Below, piece by piece: positions 45,036 to 55,219 of a stretch of 64,000 nt of DNA. The notes beneath the pieces are model-generated. The model ran no database searches. It was not told the origin of the DNA and was given only the letters and a program-made list of their open reading frames with translations. The position numbers and the translations under genes are program-made. Where the stretch lies: the NCBI RefSeq assembly GCF_003660165.1, contig NZ_CP032829.1, positions 1,488,001 to 1,552,000 of the forward strand, given 5' to 3'. The stretch is from Sphingomonas paeninsulae (GTDB taxonomy: Bacteria > Pseudomonadota > Alphaproteobacteria > Sphingomonadales > Sphingomonadaceae). Each line of letters begins with the position of its first letter. The first letter of the stretch is position 1.

Positions 45036-46171
45036 CCGCAGCGTGTTGCCGCCCATCACCTTGGCGATTTCGACGTCGGTGAACCCGACGTTGACCATCG
45101 CCTGAGTTATCCCATCCAGTCGCGTCGTGTCGAAGCGGGTAGTTACCGCGCCATCGAAATCGCTGCCCAGCCTCACATGGTCGATGCCAACGAGATTGCG
45201 GACGTGGGTAATGGCCCGGACGATACCGGCGGCGGACGTGTCGCACACCGCCGCGTCCCAGTAACCGATGCCGACGATTCCGCCGGTGCGCGCGACGCCC
45301 TTGATCTCATTATCGGTCAGGTTGCGGTTGACCTTACACGTTGCCTGCACGCCGCCGTGGCTGGACACGACGGGGCGTTGGGCAAGGCGGAGGATGTCGC
45401 TGACCGTTGTGTGGCTGGCGTGGGCGATATCGACGATCATGCCCTTTGCCTCCATCGCGCGCATGACGTGTAGGCCGAAGGGGGTGATGCCGTATTTGTC
45501 GAGACCGTGCATCGATCCGGCGAGATCATTATCGAAGAAGTGAGTGAGGCTCGCCATGCGAAAACCGGCTGCATAAAGGCGATCGAGATTGCCGAAATTG
45601 CCCTCGAGATTGTGAAGCCCCTCGACCGAAAGCATTGCTCCGGTGACGTTTTTGCCCGCTGCACGATCGGTCAGCAGGCGCGAGATATCCGCACGCGACC
45701 GCACAATGCGAAGTTTGCCGTCCGATTCGGCTCTGCGCGTCGTAGCTTTTCAGCGTGCCACAGTGAGCGCTCGATCAGGGAGTTCCACGTTCGAATCGGC
45801 TGGCCCTGCGCCACGACGAGCGAAGTGATATTGTCGGTGCCGCTGCCGTTCGAATCATAGTTCTGATTTTTGGGTGTCTTTGTGACCGAAGACAGGATTT
45901 GCAGCGCGACATTGCCCTGTTCGAGGCGAGGGAGATCGACCTGACCCTGGTTCGCACGAACGTCAAAGTCGCGACTCCATAACAAAGTATCGGCGTGCAT
46001 ATCCGCAATCTGGAGCGATTTGTGGAGTGCGGCGACGCGTGGGCTGAATATGGACGGCGCTGGTCCTTCGACTTTGTTCATCGACCGTTCGATGATGCCC
46101 GGCACAAGGCTGAAGAACGCGATCGCAATGATGCCAAGCGCCAAAGCGAACCAGCCCTGAAAACGCTGCAC
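45006..46171 (-). pseudogene. Membrane dipeptidase (peptidase M19), frameshifted as sequenced
   Basis: The N-terminal part (from ATG 46171) has a membrane anchor or signal segment (ALALGIIAIAFFSLVPGI) and the zinc motif ADMHADTL. The frame is lost after KLRRAE. One missing G (plus strand C near 45,731) would give RRAEAESDGKLRIVRSRADI and a single 388-residue protein. The downstream part contains VDIAHAS, SHGG and LGSDFDG, the remaining M19 metal and substrate motifs. M19 enzymes split dipeptides, often with D-residues. A sequencing indel is more likely than real loss. Confidence 0.88.
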
Positions 46172-46193
46172 GTCTTTCCCCTTCAGAGAGATT

Positions 46194-46649
46194 TCAGTCT
46201 TTTCGTTCCAGAGTCACAAAGTCGTGGGTATCGTGTGTCTCGCGTGCGGTTTCCTGCCATTCGGGACCGAAATCCTGCAGCATCGTATCGCCAGCGGGCG
46301 AAAGATGGACTTCGGTAAGTTCGATGCGGTCGGCGTTGGGGAGCAACAGGCGATAGATTTCCGCACCGCCAATTATGGCAACGTCATCGCCAGCAAGCGC
46401 GAGTGCTTCTGTAACGTCATGTACTGTTTCTGCTTCGAGCGCGGACCATTTTGTGTCGCGCGTCAAAACGATGTGGCGGCGGCCCGGCAACAGCCCCGGC
46501 AAGCTCTCGAACGTCTTGCGACCCATGATCATCGGTTTACCCATCGTCAGCGCCTTGAAGCGCTTAAGATCGGCGGGGATGTGCCAGGGCATTTTGCCAT
46601 CCAGACCGATGACGCCGTTGTCCGCACGTGCGACGATGAGGGCGATCAA
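46194..46649 (-). CDS. folA: Dihydrofolate reductase
   Basis: 151 residues. Hallmarks: [20 protein letters not shown] with the catalytic Asp27, then MGRKTFESL and the NADPH-binding IIGGAEIY. It regenerates tetrahydrofolate used up by thymidylate synthase. The ATG overlaps the thyA stop by 4 bases (ATGA), so thyA and folA are translationally coupled. Confidence 0.96.
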   Translation of the reverse strand: MIALIVARADNGVIGLDGKMPWHIPADLKRFKALTMGKPMIMGRKTFESLPGLLPGRRHIVLTRDTKWSALEAETVHDVTEALALAGDDVAIIGGAEIYRLLLPNADRIELTEVHLSPAGDTMLQDFGPEWQETARETHDTHDFVTLERKD

Positions 46650-47440
46650 ACCGCGACCTCTGCCTTGATGTGCGGATAGGCCTCATAACCTTCGATCGCA
46701 AAGTCTTCGTAATTATAGCTGTCGATGCTGTCGGCGCGACGGTTGATCACCAGCTTCGGCAGCGGCTTCGGTTCGCGGGTCAGTTGCAGGCGGGCCTGAT
46801 CGAGATGGTTCGAATAGAGGTGTGTGTCGCCGCCGGTCCAGATGAATTCACCGACGTCCAGTCCGCACTGGTCGGCTAGCAAGTGCGTCAGCAGCGCGTA
46901 GCTGGCGATGTTGAATGGCACCCCCAGGAAGACATCCCCCGAACGCTGATACAGTTGCAGCGACAGTTTCCCGTTCGCGACCCATGTTTGAAATAAACAG
47001 TGGCACGGCGCGAGCGCCATCTTTCCAATCTCGCCGGGGTTCCATGCGGTAACTATCTGGCGACGCGAGGCCGGGTTGTTCTTGATCTGGTCGATCAGCC
47101 CCGCGATCTGGTCGATATGGCTGCCATCGGCCGTTTCCCAGTCCCGCCATTGCTTGCCGTAAACTGGGCCGAGGTCGCCGTTTTCGTCAGCCCACTCGTC
47201 CCAGATGCCAACACGGTTTTCGGTCAGCCATTTGGTATTCGTGTCGCCGCGCAAAAACCACAGAAGTTCGATGAAGATCGACCGAATGTGAACCTTCTTC
47301 GTCGTGATGAGCGGGAAGCCCTGCGCCAGATCGAAGCGCATCTGATAGCCGAACGTGCTGATCGTGCCGACACCGGTGCGATCGGCTTGCGGTACGCCGA
47401 TGTCGAGGATGTGGCGGAGCAGGTCGAGATACTGGCGCAC
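46646..47440 (-). CDS. thyA: Thymidylate synthase
   Basis: 264 residues, the same length as the E. coli enzyme. The catalytic cysteine is C146 ([10 protein letters not shown]); [11 protein letters not shown] near residues 21-31 and [13 protein letters not shown] are further conserved boxes. It methylates dUMP with methylene-tetrahydrofolate. It begins one base after the lysK stop and runs into folA. Confidence 0.97.
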   Translation of the reverse strand: MRQYLDLLRHILDIGVPQADRTGVGTISTFGYQMRFDLAQGFPLITTKKVHIRSIFIELLWFLRGDTNTKWLTENRVGIWDEWADENGDLGPVYGKQWRDWETADGSHIDQIAGLIDQIKNNPASRRQIVTAWNPGEIGKMALAPCHCLFQTWVANGKLSLQLYQRSGDVFLGVPFNIASYALLTHLLADQCGLDVGEFIWTGGDTHLYSNHLDQARLQLTREPKPLPKLVINRRADSIDSYNYEDFAIEGYEAYPHIKAEVAV

Positions 47441-49000
47441 TTATTTTCCCAAGGCTTCGGCGATCAGTTTACGCGAAGGTTCGACCCCGTAAAGGGCAAT
47501 GAAGCTGCCCATGCGCGGGCCTTGGCTGGAACCGAGCAGAGTCTCGTAAAGCGCCTTAAACCAATCGCGTAGGTTCTCGAATCCGCCTTCGTTGCCGATG
47601 GCGTAGACGATGTTCTGGATCGCGGTGGCGTCTGCATCGGCGGGGAGCAGGGCAAGCTCATGGTCAAGGCGGTCGAGGGCGGCGACCTCGACGCCTTCGG
47701 GCGCGCGGCGTTTCAGGGTCGGGGCGACGTAATCGCGGTTATAGGCGAGTGCGTGACCGATCAGCGCGTCCAGTTCGGGGGTGACACCGCCTTCAACATA
47801 ATTGCGAAGATAAGAGTGTACCTGATCGGCGGTCGCCTGCGCGCCGAGGACGCCGACAAGGTTCAGCAACAGGCCGAACGTAACCGGGGGTACTGTTTCG
47901 GGCGTCTTACCATCGTGGATATGGTGGACTGGATTGCCAAGTTTCTGTTCAATGGGCTGGGCAGCGTAATTGCCGCGAAACTGGAAATACTCATCTACCG
48001 CCCGCGGTATGACGCCGATGTGAAGCTGCTTGGCCTTCTTCGGTTCGCGATAGGCGAAGAAAGACAGGCTTTCCTGCGTGCCATAATCGAGCCACTGGTC
48101 GAGGGTTAGGCCATTGCCCTTCGACTTCGAAATTTTCTCTCCCTTTTCGTCGAGGAAGAGTTCGTAGATCAGCGATTCGGGCGGCCGAGCACCGAGGACG
48201 CGGGCGATCTTACCGCTCTGGATGCCGCTATCGGTCAGATCCTTGCCGAACATTTCATAATCGACTCCAAGTGCAACCCAGCGCATCGCCCAGTCAACTT
48301 TCCATTGCAGCTTTGCCTTGCCGCCGAGGATGGATTGCGTGACGATATCGCCGCCGTCTTCGAAGCGGATCGTGCCGGCGTCTGCGTCTATGACTTCGAC
48401 GGGGATTTGCAGAACGACACCGGTCTTTTCGCTGATCGGCAGGACGGGGGAATATGTGGCCGCACGTTCCTTGCGGAGAGTGGGGAGCATGACGGCCATG
48501 ATAGCGTCATAATTGCGCAGGACGTTGCGCAGCGCATCGTCGAACGCGCCGGATTCATATTGCGAGGACGAGGACATGAATTCGTACTGGAAGCCGAAGC
48601 GGTCGAGGAAGTCGCGGAGCATCGCATTGTTGTGGCGCGCGAAACTTTCGAACTTTTCGAACGGATCGGGGATGCGTGACAGGGGCTTGCCGAGGTGTTC
48701 GGTGAGCATCGCCTGATTGGGCACATTGTCCGGCACTTTTCGCAGGCCGTCTAGGTCGTCTGAAAATGCGATGAGGCGCGTGGGCGCATCCGACAACGCG
48801 TGGAAGGCGTTGCGGATCATGGTTGTGCGCAGGACTTCGTTGAACGTGCCGATGTGGGGCAGGCCCGACGGGCCGTAGCCGGTTTCGAACAGGACAGGCG
48901 CGCCGTTTGGTTTTCCGTCGGGATAACGCTTCAGCAGCTTGCGAGCCTCTTCATAGGGCCATGCTTTGGAGGCAAGTGCGGAGGCGCGTAGGTCGGACAA
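47441..49000 (-). CDS. lysK: Lysyl-tRNA synthetase, class I
   Basis: 519 residues if started at TTG 49000, which has an AAAGAG site and gives the family-like N-terminus SDLRASALASKAWPYEEARK. An ATG start at 49078 exists but lies inside a repeat element and adds 26 residues of repeat-encoded sequence (NPSTSSGRT). Class I signatures are present: PHIG in SGLPHIGTFNE and KISKSKGNG in place of KMSKS. It charges tRNA-Lys; this class I enzyme replaces LysS in many alphaproteobacteria. thyA follows directly. Confidence 0.95.
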   Translation of the reverse strand: MSDLRASALASKAWPYEEARKLLKRYPDGKPNGAPVLFETGYGPSGLPHIGTFNEVLRTTMIRNAFHALSDAPTRLIAFSDDLDGLRKVPDNVPNQAMLTEHLGKPLSRIPDPFEKFESFARHNNAMLRDFLDRFGFQYEFMSSSSQYESGAFDDALRNVLRNYDAIMAVMLPTLRKERAATYSPVLPISEKTGVVLQIPVEVIDADAGTIRFEDGGDIVTQSILGGKAKLQWKVDWAMRWVALGVDYEMFGKDLTDSGIQSGKIARVLGARPPESLIYELFLDEKGEKISKSKGNGLTLDQWLDYGTQESLSFFAYREPKKAKQLHIGVIPRAVDEYFQFRGNYAAQPIEQKLGNPVHHIHDGKTPETVPPVTFGLLLNLVGVLGAQATADQVHSYLRNYVEGGVTPELDALIGHALAYNRDYVAPTLKRRAPEGVEVAALDRLDHELALLPADADATAIQNIVYAIGNEGGFENLRDWFKALYETLLGSSQGPRMGSFIALYGVEPSRKLIAEALGK

Positions 49001-49029
49001 TTGTTGCTCTTTCGTTCTCAGGAAGTTAG

Positions 49030-49130
49030 AAAATACCGTTCGCCCTGAGCTTGTCGAAGGGTTGCCCTCCTCTTTCACGATTGCGCAACGAAGGACAATC
49101 CTTCGACAAGCTCAGGATGAACGGTATTTT
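49030..49130. repeat. 101-bp inverted repeat between divergent genes
   Basis: A 31-base arm (49030-49060) pairs with 49100-49130 at 29 of 31 positions around a 39-base centre. The core CCTGAGCTTGTCGAAGG is a dispersed motif of sphingomonad genomes. A second, diverged copy lies at 62998-63067. This copy supplies the ATG of the helicase gene and an alternative ATG for lysK. Confidence 0.9.
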
Positions 49131-51858
49131 GAATTTGCTGCCCTATCCAGCGCTCTACGCAAGTCACGGCGGCATCTGGATCGCAGACGAGCGCGGAACG
49201 CGCGGCGTCGGGCGGGGCGAGGCGATCTCGCGGGCAGGCGAAACGCCGATGATCCTGCTGAACGCGCCGTCGGTCGGACAGCGGCTGGGTTATCCTGAAT
49301 TGTCGGGGCTGGACCTGCTGGAATTGTTCGCGTTCGTGCATCCGGCGAGGTTCATGGTGCCGACGGTCAAGGGGCTGGCGGACACTTTGGGGCTGGCGGT
49401 GCCCGTCGATGAGGGCGCTTCGGCAGAGCTGCTGCGGGAAGCGGCGGCGGCTTTGATGGCACGGATGGCCGGGGATTGGTCGGAGCGCGAAGGCGCGTGG
49501 ACTTCCGCGCAGACTCTTTCCCGCCTTCGTTGGACGTGGGCGCCGATCGTGGTGAAGGCGATTCCGCAGCCGAAGAGTGCCGAACGGTGGCTGTTTTCGA
49601 AATTGCCGGAATGGGAGGAGAGGCCGCCGCGTAATCCGCCGAGGCCGGTGTCGATAACGCCGGAGGCTGCGCGCGAGCGACTGGACGGGCTGACAGGGGC
49701 AGGCCGGGAAACGCGCGCCGGTCAACGCGCCTATACCGAGGCGGCGGCGCTGGCTTTTGCGCCACGCACGCGGCGGGACGAGCCGAATATGTTGCTGGCC
49801 GAGGCGGGGACAGGGATCGGCAAGACGCTTGCGTATCTGTCTCCGGCTTCGCTGTGGGCGCGGCAGGCGGGTGGGGCGGTTTGGATTTCGACATTCACCA
49901 AAGCGTTGCAGCGACAGTTGGACTTCGAAACGCGGCGACTGTTTCCCGATGCTACCGAACGCGCCGAGCGGGTTGTCGTGCGCAAGGGGCGTGAGAATTA
50001 CCTGTGCCTGCTGAACCTTGAGGATGCGCTGCAAGGCGGGTTTTCGGGACGAGCGGCGATACTGGCGCAACTGGTCGCGCGCTGGGCGGCGTTCAGCCGC
50101 GATGGCGATATGGTCGGCGGCGATCTGCCCGGCTGGCTGAGTATTTTGTTCAGGCGCAATGGGTCGACCGTGCTGACCGACCGGCGCGGCGAGTGTATTT
50201 ATGCTGGTTGTCCGCATTATCGGCGCTGTTTCATAGAACGCGCGTCGCGGGCGAGCGCAGATGCTGACATCGTTATCGCCAACCATGCGTTGGTGATGAT
50301 TAACGCAGCCCGAGGCCGCGAAATGGCGAACCGCCCGAGTCGCATCGTGTTCGATGAAGGCCATCACATTTTTGACGCCGCCGATTCGGTTTTTGCCGCC
50401 GCGCTGACGGGACAGGAGGCTATTGAGCTGCGGCGCTGGATCATCGGACCGGAGGGCACGTCGCGCGGGCGGCGGCGTGGACTGGCGGCACGGCTGGCCG
50501 ATGTGGCCAGTTACGATGCAGAGGGTGGAGCGGCAATCGTGGCGGCGGGTCATGCGGCGCAGATGTTGCCCGGTGACGGCTGGTTGCAGCGGATTGGCGA
50601 AGGTGCGCCGTTCGGGGCGATCGAGGCGCTGCTCGGCGCGATTCGCGGGACAGTCTATGCGCGGTCGGAGACGGAAGACGCGGGTTACGGATTGGAAACC
50701 GAAGCGGCTGAACTGGACGGCCCTTTGGTCGAGGCTGCCGCTGCGGGTGCGGCTGCGCTGGATGCTTTGTTGCGGCCACTAATTTCGCTCGGACGGCGGC
50801 TGGAGGCGGTGCTGGAGGATGGGCCGGACTGGCTCGATGGCCCGGCGCGTGCGCGGATCGAGGGGGCGATTGCGAGCCTTGGCTGGCGGCGCGACACGGT
50901 TGCGGCGTGGCTGGCAATGCTGTCGCGCATGGGCGGACCTTCCGATCCTGATTTCGTGGATTGGCTGGCAGTCAACCGAATCGACGGGCGCGATTTCGAT
51001 GTTGGACTGCACCGGCACTGGCTCGACCCGACCAAGCCGTTTGCCGAAGCGGCGCTGAAACCGGCGCATTCGGTGATCGTGACGTCTGCGACATTACGAG
51101 GTGGCGATGGCGCGCGAGGTGGCTGGCACAGTGCGGAGGCCCGGACAGGAGCAGCGCATCTGAGCGCCGGGGCGACCCATTTTTCTGCCGTCAGTCCGTT
51201 CGATTACGCCAAACAGGCTCAAGTGCTGGTCGTGACGGATGTGAAGCGCGGCGATGTCGGGCAACTCGCCAACGCTTACGCGCGGTTGATCGCGGCGTCC
51301 GGGGGCGGGACGTTGGGGCTGTTTACAGCGATTCGGCGGTTGCGGACGGTTCATGCGCGCATTGCCGACCGTTTGGCGCGTGATGGGCTGGCGCTTTATG
51401 CCCAGCACGTCGACTCGATCGACACGGGAACGCTGGTCGACATCTTCCGGGATGATCCGCGTGCGAGTTTGCTCGGCACCGACGCGTTGAGGGACGGGGT
51501 GGATGTTCCTGGCGATTCGCTGCGGACGGTGATTTTGGAGGGCGTGCCGTGGCCCCGTCCGACGGTGCTCCATGCGGCGCGGCGAGCGGCGGGTGGCGGG
51601 TCGGCATATGACGACGGCATCGTGCGGGCGCGACTGGCGCAGGCGTTCGGGCGGTTGATCCGGCGGGCCGATGATCGCGGCAGTTTCGTTATGTTGAGCG
51701 CGGCTATGCCCTCGCGGTTATTGTCAGCATTTCCTGATGGCACCCCGATTTCGCGGGTTACGCTGGATGAGGCGGTGGCCCGGGTGGCGGCTTCGGTTGC
51801 TGAGGTGCGGCTGGCAGATGGCATATCGCTTAGCCAGCGCGCAGAACTCCATGAATGA
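49117..51858 (+). CDS. ATP-dependent DNA helicase, DinG/XPD type
   Basis: 913 residues from ATG 49117; this ATG is inside the repeat, and TTG at 49132 is an alternative. An N-terminal region of about 190 residues precedes the helicase core. Walker A is EAGTGIGKT and the DEAH box reads VFDEGHH. Four cysteines between them (C-LLN and ECIYAGC-x5-C) would bind a 4Fe-4S cluster. The C-terminal RecA domain includes TDALRDGVDVPGD and RLAQAFGRLIRR. The class unwinds 5'-3' DNA, including R-loops and G-quadruplexes. Alphaproteobacterial members of this length are usually annotated DinG-like. Confidence 0.9.
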   Translation: MNGILNLLPYPALYASHGGIWIADERGTRGVGRGEAISRAGETPMILLNAPSVGQRLGYPELSGLDLLELFAFVHPARFMVPTVKGLADTLGLAVPVDEGASAELLREAAAALMARMAGDWSEREGAWTSAQTLSRLRWTWAPIVVKAIPQPKSAERWLFSKLPEWEERPPRNPPRPVSITPEAARERLDGLTGAGRETRAGQRAYTEAAALAFAPRTRRDEPNMLLAEAGTGIGKTLAYLSPASLWARQAGGAVWISTFTKALQRQLDFETRRLFPDATERAERVVVRKGRENYLCLLNLEDALQGGFSGRAAILAQLVARWAAFSRDGDMVGGDLPGWLSILFRRNGSTVLTDRRGECIYAGCPHYRRCFIERASRASADADIVIANHALVMINAARGREMANRPSRIVFDEGHHIFDAADSVFAAALTGQEAIELRRWIIGPEGTSRGRRRGLAARLADVASYDAEGGAAIVAAGHAAQMLPGDGWLQRIGEGAPFGAIEALLGAIRGTVYARSETEDAGYGLETEAAELDGPLVEAAAAGAAALDALLRPLISLGRRLEAVLEDGPDWLDGPARARIEGAIASLGWRRDTVAAWLAMLSRMGGPSDPDFVDWLAVNRIDGRDFDVGLHRHWLDPTKPFAEAALKPAHSVIVTSATLRGGDGARGGWHSAEARTGAAHLSAGATHFSAVSPFDYAKQAQVLVVTDVKRGDVGQLANAYARLIAASGGGTLGLFTAIRRLRTVHARIADRLARDGLALYAQHVDSIDTGTLVDIFRDDPRASLLGTDALRDGVDVPGDSLRTVILEGVPWPRPTVLHAARRAAGGGSAYDDGIVRARLAQAFGRLIRRADDRGSFVMLSAAMPSRLLSAFPDGTPISRVTLDEAVARVAASVAEVRLADGISLSQRAELHE

Positions 51859-51953
51859 GTGGGGCTGGATATAGACAGGAAATTTATGCATCAGCCCAAT
51901 TATATAGCCGCGCGAATACGGGCAATTTACCCAAGACTTGGGACAGTTCACAC

Positions 51954-52352
51954 ATGCTTCACCACATTTCTCTTGGCGTATCCGACATCGAACATTCGGC
52001 GGCATTTTACGATGCCGTGCTTGCGCCGCTCGGGTATGTCCGTGTCTGGGACGACATAGTCCCCGGAGGTGCTGACCAAGCGGTCGGGTACGGAATTGCA
52101 GGTGGCGGCGATAAGCTGTCTATCAAATCACGTCCTGAAGGCCAGCTACCGCCGGGGCCGGGCTTTCATCTCGCTTTTGCCGCTCCAAACCATCAAGGGG
52201 TCACTGAATTTTACAAGGCTGCGCTGGTCCAGGGAGGCCGCGATAATGGCGAACCTGGCTTACGGCCCGACTATGGTCCACATTATTACGCTGCTTTTGT
52301 CGTGGACCCGGACGGACACCATATCGAAGCCGTTTTCAATTCATCCGAATGA
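51954..52352 (+). CDS. VOC family protein (glyoxalase/bleomycin resistance fold)
   Basis: 132 residues from ATG 51954. It begins LHHISLGVSDIEHSAAFYDA and ends YYAAFVVDPDGHHIEAVF, the paired beta-alpha-beta-beta-beta modules of VOC proteins, with His and Glu metal ligands. The substrate cannot be told from sequence. Confidence 0.9.
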   Translation: MLHHISLGVSDIEHSAAFYDAVLAPLGYVRVWDDIVPGGADQAVGYGIAGGGDKLSIKSRPEGQLPPGPGFHLAFAAPNHQGVTEFYKAALVQGGRDNGEPGLRPDYGPHYYAAFVVDPDGHHIEAVFNSSE

Positions 52353-52404
52353 TCCGGATGAGGTATCTTCCAACCGTAATGACTTTGCGGCACAACCGCC
52401 CAAG

Positions 52405-52944
52405 ATGAAGACACTCACACTTTTGCGTCACGCCAAATCGGGCTGGGACGATCCCGTAGCGCGTGATTTCGACCGCGGCCTGAATGACCGAGGCAAACGC
52501 GGTGCCAAATTGGTGGGTGAACATATGCGCAAGCTGGGGCTGGTATTCGATGCCGTTGTGTCGTCCCCTGCGGTGCGCTGTGTCGATACACTGGATGGTA
52601 TTTGGGAAGGTTATGGCACGGTTCTGCATCCGGTGTGGGACCGGCGCGTGTATCTGGCTTCGGGGGCGACTTTGCTCGATGTCGTTCATGAATTTCCCGA
52701 TGTCGACCACGTACTGATGTGCGGACATAATCCGGGGCTGGAGGATCTGATCCTCATGTTGGTCCCCGATGGGCCTGACAATCCGTTTCGCGATGAGGTC
52801 GAGGAAAAGCTGCCGACTGCCAGTGTTGCCGAATTGCAGATCGACGTCACGCATTGGGCCGATGTCAAAGCCAATAGTGCAAAGTTTTCGCAGCTTGTCC
52901 GTCCGCGCGATCTGAGTATCGACCTTGGGCCGGCAAGCCGTTGA
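52405..52944 (+). CDS. Histidine phosphatase family protein, SixA-like
   Basis: 179 residues from ATG 52405. The phosphatase motif LLRHAKSGWDD has the catalytic His in RHA, and MCGHNPGLEDL holds the second His. The layout is that of SixA, which removes phosphate from phospho-His proteins. The stop overlaps the TTG of the acetyltransferase gene (TTGA), so both belong to one transcript. Confidence 0.9.
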   Translation: MKTLTLLRHAKSGWDDPVARDFDRGLNDRGKRGAKLVGEHMRKLGLVFDAVVSSPAVRCVDTLDGIWEGYGTVLHPVWDRRVYLASGATLLDVVHEFPDVDHVLMCGHNPGLEDLILMLVPDGPDNPFRDEVEEKLPTASVAELQIDVTHWADVKANSAKFSQLVRPRDLSIDLGPASR

Positions 52945-53453
52945 AACTGCGGACTGCGACGGTCGCCGACGCACGGGCGCTTGCACTGATTGGCCCCGCC
53001 ACCTTCCTCGAAACATTTGCCAATGATCATCCCGGCGAAGCCTTGGTTGCTTTCACCGAAACGCATCATTCGGCGGCATATTACGAGGCATTGCTGACAG
53101 AGCCGACGACTTCAGCGTGGATTGTCGAACATGAGGCCGGTGCGCCTATCGGTTACGCGATTCTGGTCCCGGCGAGCCTACCCGGCAGCGATCCTGAAAC
53201 TGATGCCGAGTTGAAACGCATCTATATGTTTTCGAAGTGGCAGGGCGCAGGGTTCGGGCGTGCGCTAATCGAGGCTGTCGAAGAAGAGGCCATCAAGCGC
53301 GGGGCAAAGCGCCTGGTGCTGAGCGTTTATACCAAAAACGAAAAGGCCATTCGGTTTTACGAAGCGCGTGGCTATGAAATGGTCGGACGCACGATGTTCC
53401 CGGGATTTCCCGAGACTTTTTCGGATTTCGTAATGGCAAAGACGCTCCGCTAA
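52941..53453 (+). CDS. GNAT family N-acetyltransferase
   Basis: 170 residues from TTG 52941, chosen because it overlaps the preceding stop by 4 bases and gives the usual N-terminus KLRTATVADARALA. The acetyl-CoA motif reads QGAGFGRALIEAVEEEA, and the C-terminal SVYTKNEKAIRFYEARGYE is typical. The acyl acceptor is unknown. Its last 4 bases overlap the convergent MerR gene. Confidence 0.9.
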   Translation: MKLRTATVADARALALIGPATFLETFANDHPGEALVAFTETHHSAAYYEALLTEPTTSAWIVEHEAGAPIGYAILVPASLPGSDPETDAELKRIYMFSKWQGAGFGRALIEAVEEEAIKRGAKRLVLSVYTKNEKAIRFYEARGYEMVGRTMFPGFPETFSDFVMAKTLR

Positions 53454-53821
53454 GCGGTCAGTGCCGCTGCAAGTTGATCGCGAATTTTCGTCAGGCTGGC
53501 CAGCACGTCGGGCGACATCGACGGTGTTTTCGCTTTCACCTCGGTCAGCTTTGCAGCAGGCACGACAGGGGCTCCACCACCCCCGGCGAGCAATTTCTGC
53601 ACGCCCTTGATCGTGAAACCATCATTGGTCAGCGCCTGATGTATCCGGCGGGCGAGTGCAACGTCTTCGGGACGATAATACCGACGGTTGCCCGCGCGAG
53701 TCAGCGGACGAAGTTGGGGAAACCGCGTTTCCCAGTAACGCAGGATATGCTGCGGCACTCCAAGCTCAGCGGAAAGTTCGCCGATCGTCAGGAATGCGCC
53801 TTCGCTTTTACCGTCGGTCAA
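53450..53821 (-). CDS. MerR family transcriptional regulator
   Basis: 123 residues. The winged helix-turn-helix is TIGELSAELGVPQHILRYWE followed by RRYYRPEDV. The short C-terminal part has no cysteines, so metal sensing is unlikely. In alphaproteobacteria this gene regularly follows ihfA in the plsX-fabH cluster; its targets are unknown. Confidence 0.9.
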   Translation of the reverse strand: MTDGKSEGAFLTIGELSAELGVPQHILRYWETRFPQLRPLTRAGNRRYYRPEDVALARRIHQALTNDGFTIKGVQKLLAGGGGAPVVPAAKLTEVKAKTPSMSPDVLASLTKIRDQLAAALTA

Positions 53822-53848
53822 ACTGCGTGGCGTCCTCTGCCTTTTACC

Positions 53849-54148
53849 TCAGCCCTTCTTGGCGATACGATCACGCATCATCTGACTGGCCCGAAAGGTC
53901 AAGACTCGGCGCGGCGCGATTGCCACTTCGACGCCTGTTTTGGGATTCCGGCCGATACGTTCGCCCTTGTCGCGCAGGACGAAGCTGCCGAAACCCGAAA
54001 TCTTCACGTTGTTGCCCGCAGACAATGCCTCGCAAACATGGCGCAATATGCCTTCAACCATGTTTGAAGAATCAGCGCGGCTAAGGCCGACGTGCCGATG
54101 GAGCGATTCGGCGAGATCCGCCCGGGTTAAAGTTCCCGCGTCAGGCAT
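53849..54148 (-). CDS. ihfA: Integration host factor subunit alpha
   Basis: 99 residues. The HU/IHF fold is clear: [32 protein letters not shown] and the DNA-intercalating arm [23 protein letters not shown] bends DNA and is used in site-specific recombination, replication and transcription. It lies 90 bases after fabH and 27 before merR on the same strand. Confidence 0.95.
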   Translation of the reverse strand: MPDAGTLTRADLAESLHRHVGLSRADSSNMVEGILRHVCEALSAGNNVKISGFGSFVLRDKGERIGRNPKTGVEVAIAPRRVLTFRASQMMRDRIAKKG

Positions 54149-54238
54149 GTATGATTCCTCGTAAATTGTCCCGAAAATCCGTAGGTTCGGGAATTTTGTA
54201 TTTTATCGGACAAAGCTAAAACGTCAATCGGGACTAAG

Positions 54239-55219
54239 TTACCAGCGGAGTATCGCGGCACCCCATGTAAAACCGCCGCCCATCGCCTCTAGAACAACGA
54301 TGTCTCCTGCCTTGATCCGTCCATCGCGGACTGCAACGTCGAGCGCAAGCGGCACGGATGCTGCAGAAGTGTTTGCATGTTCTGTTACGGTAACGACAAC
54401 CTTGTCGGGTGAAAGCCCAAGTTTGCGCGCCGTCGCGTCGAGGATGCGGGCGTTCGCCTGATGCGGGACCAGCCAATCGATGTCGGCAGTCGTCAGGCCC
54501 GCAAGTTCAAGCACTTCGCCCATGACCGAGGCCAGATTGGTAACCGCGTGGCGAAACACTTCGCGCCCCTTCATGCGAAGTTTTCCAACTGTGCCGGTCG
54601 TCGAAGGACCGCCATCGACATAGAGAAGTTCGTTATGGCGACCGTCGGCGTGAAGTTTGGTTGCGAGAACGCCGCGCGCGTCTTTTGATTGACCGTCACT
54701 TGGGCCCTCTACGGAGCCAAGTACGACTGCGCCCGCGCCATCGCCAAACAGGACGCAGGTGCCGCGATCTTCCCAGTCGAGAATGCGGCTGAATGTTTCC
54801 GATCCGATAACCAGTGCGTTGTAGGCCGATCCTGCGCGAATCATGCTTTCGGCAACCGACATGGCGTAGAGAAAGCCGGAACAAACCGCCGCCACATCGA
54901 AGGCGACGCAATCGTTGATTCCCAGCATCGCCTGTACTTTGGTCGCGCTGGCAGGAAACGTCTGGTCGGGCGTTGCCGTCGCCAAAACGATCAAGTCGAT
55001 TTCAGAAGCCGCGATGCCTGCGGCTTCGAGCGCGCGTCGGGCCGCGTCCGCAGCAAGCGTGGCGGTCGTTTCGCCTTCGCCTGCAATATAGCGCGACCGG
55101 ATGCCGGTGCGCTCGATGATCCACTCGTCGGTCGTATCGACGGTTTCGGCGAGTTCGGTGTTGGTGACGCGCCGTACGGGCAGAGCCGATCCGGTGCCGA
55201 GTATTGCAGCGCGTTTCAT
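54239..55219 (-). CDS. fabH: 3-oxoacyl-ACP synthase III
   Basis: 326 residues. The catalytic triad is C113 ([10 protein letters not shown]), H253 (VPHQANARI) and N283 (EHANTSAAS), at the expected spacing. FabH starts fatty-acid synthesis by joining acetyl-CoA to malonyl-ACP. The ATG overlaps the plsX stop (ATGA). Confidence 0.97.
   Translation of the reverse strand: MKRAAILGTGSALPVRRVTNTELAETVDTTDEWIIERTGIRSRYIAGEGETTATLAADAARRALEAAGIAASEIDLIVLATATPDQTFPASATKVQAMLGINDCVAFDVAAVCSGFLYAMSVAESMIRAGSAYNALVIGSETFSRILDWEDRGTCVLFGDGAGAVVLGSVEGPSDGQSKDARGVLATKLHADGRHNELLYVDGGPSTTGTVGKLRMKGREVFRHAVTNLASVMGEVLELAGLTTADIDWLVPHQANARILDATARKLGLSPDKVVVTVTEHANTSAASVPLALDVAVRDGRIKAGDIVVLEAMGGGFTWGAAILRW

Noticed and set aside
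49075-50553. Open frame of about 490 codons on the minus strand
   Set aside because: Antisense to the DinG-like helicase, with composition dominated by Arg and Pro.
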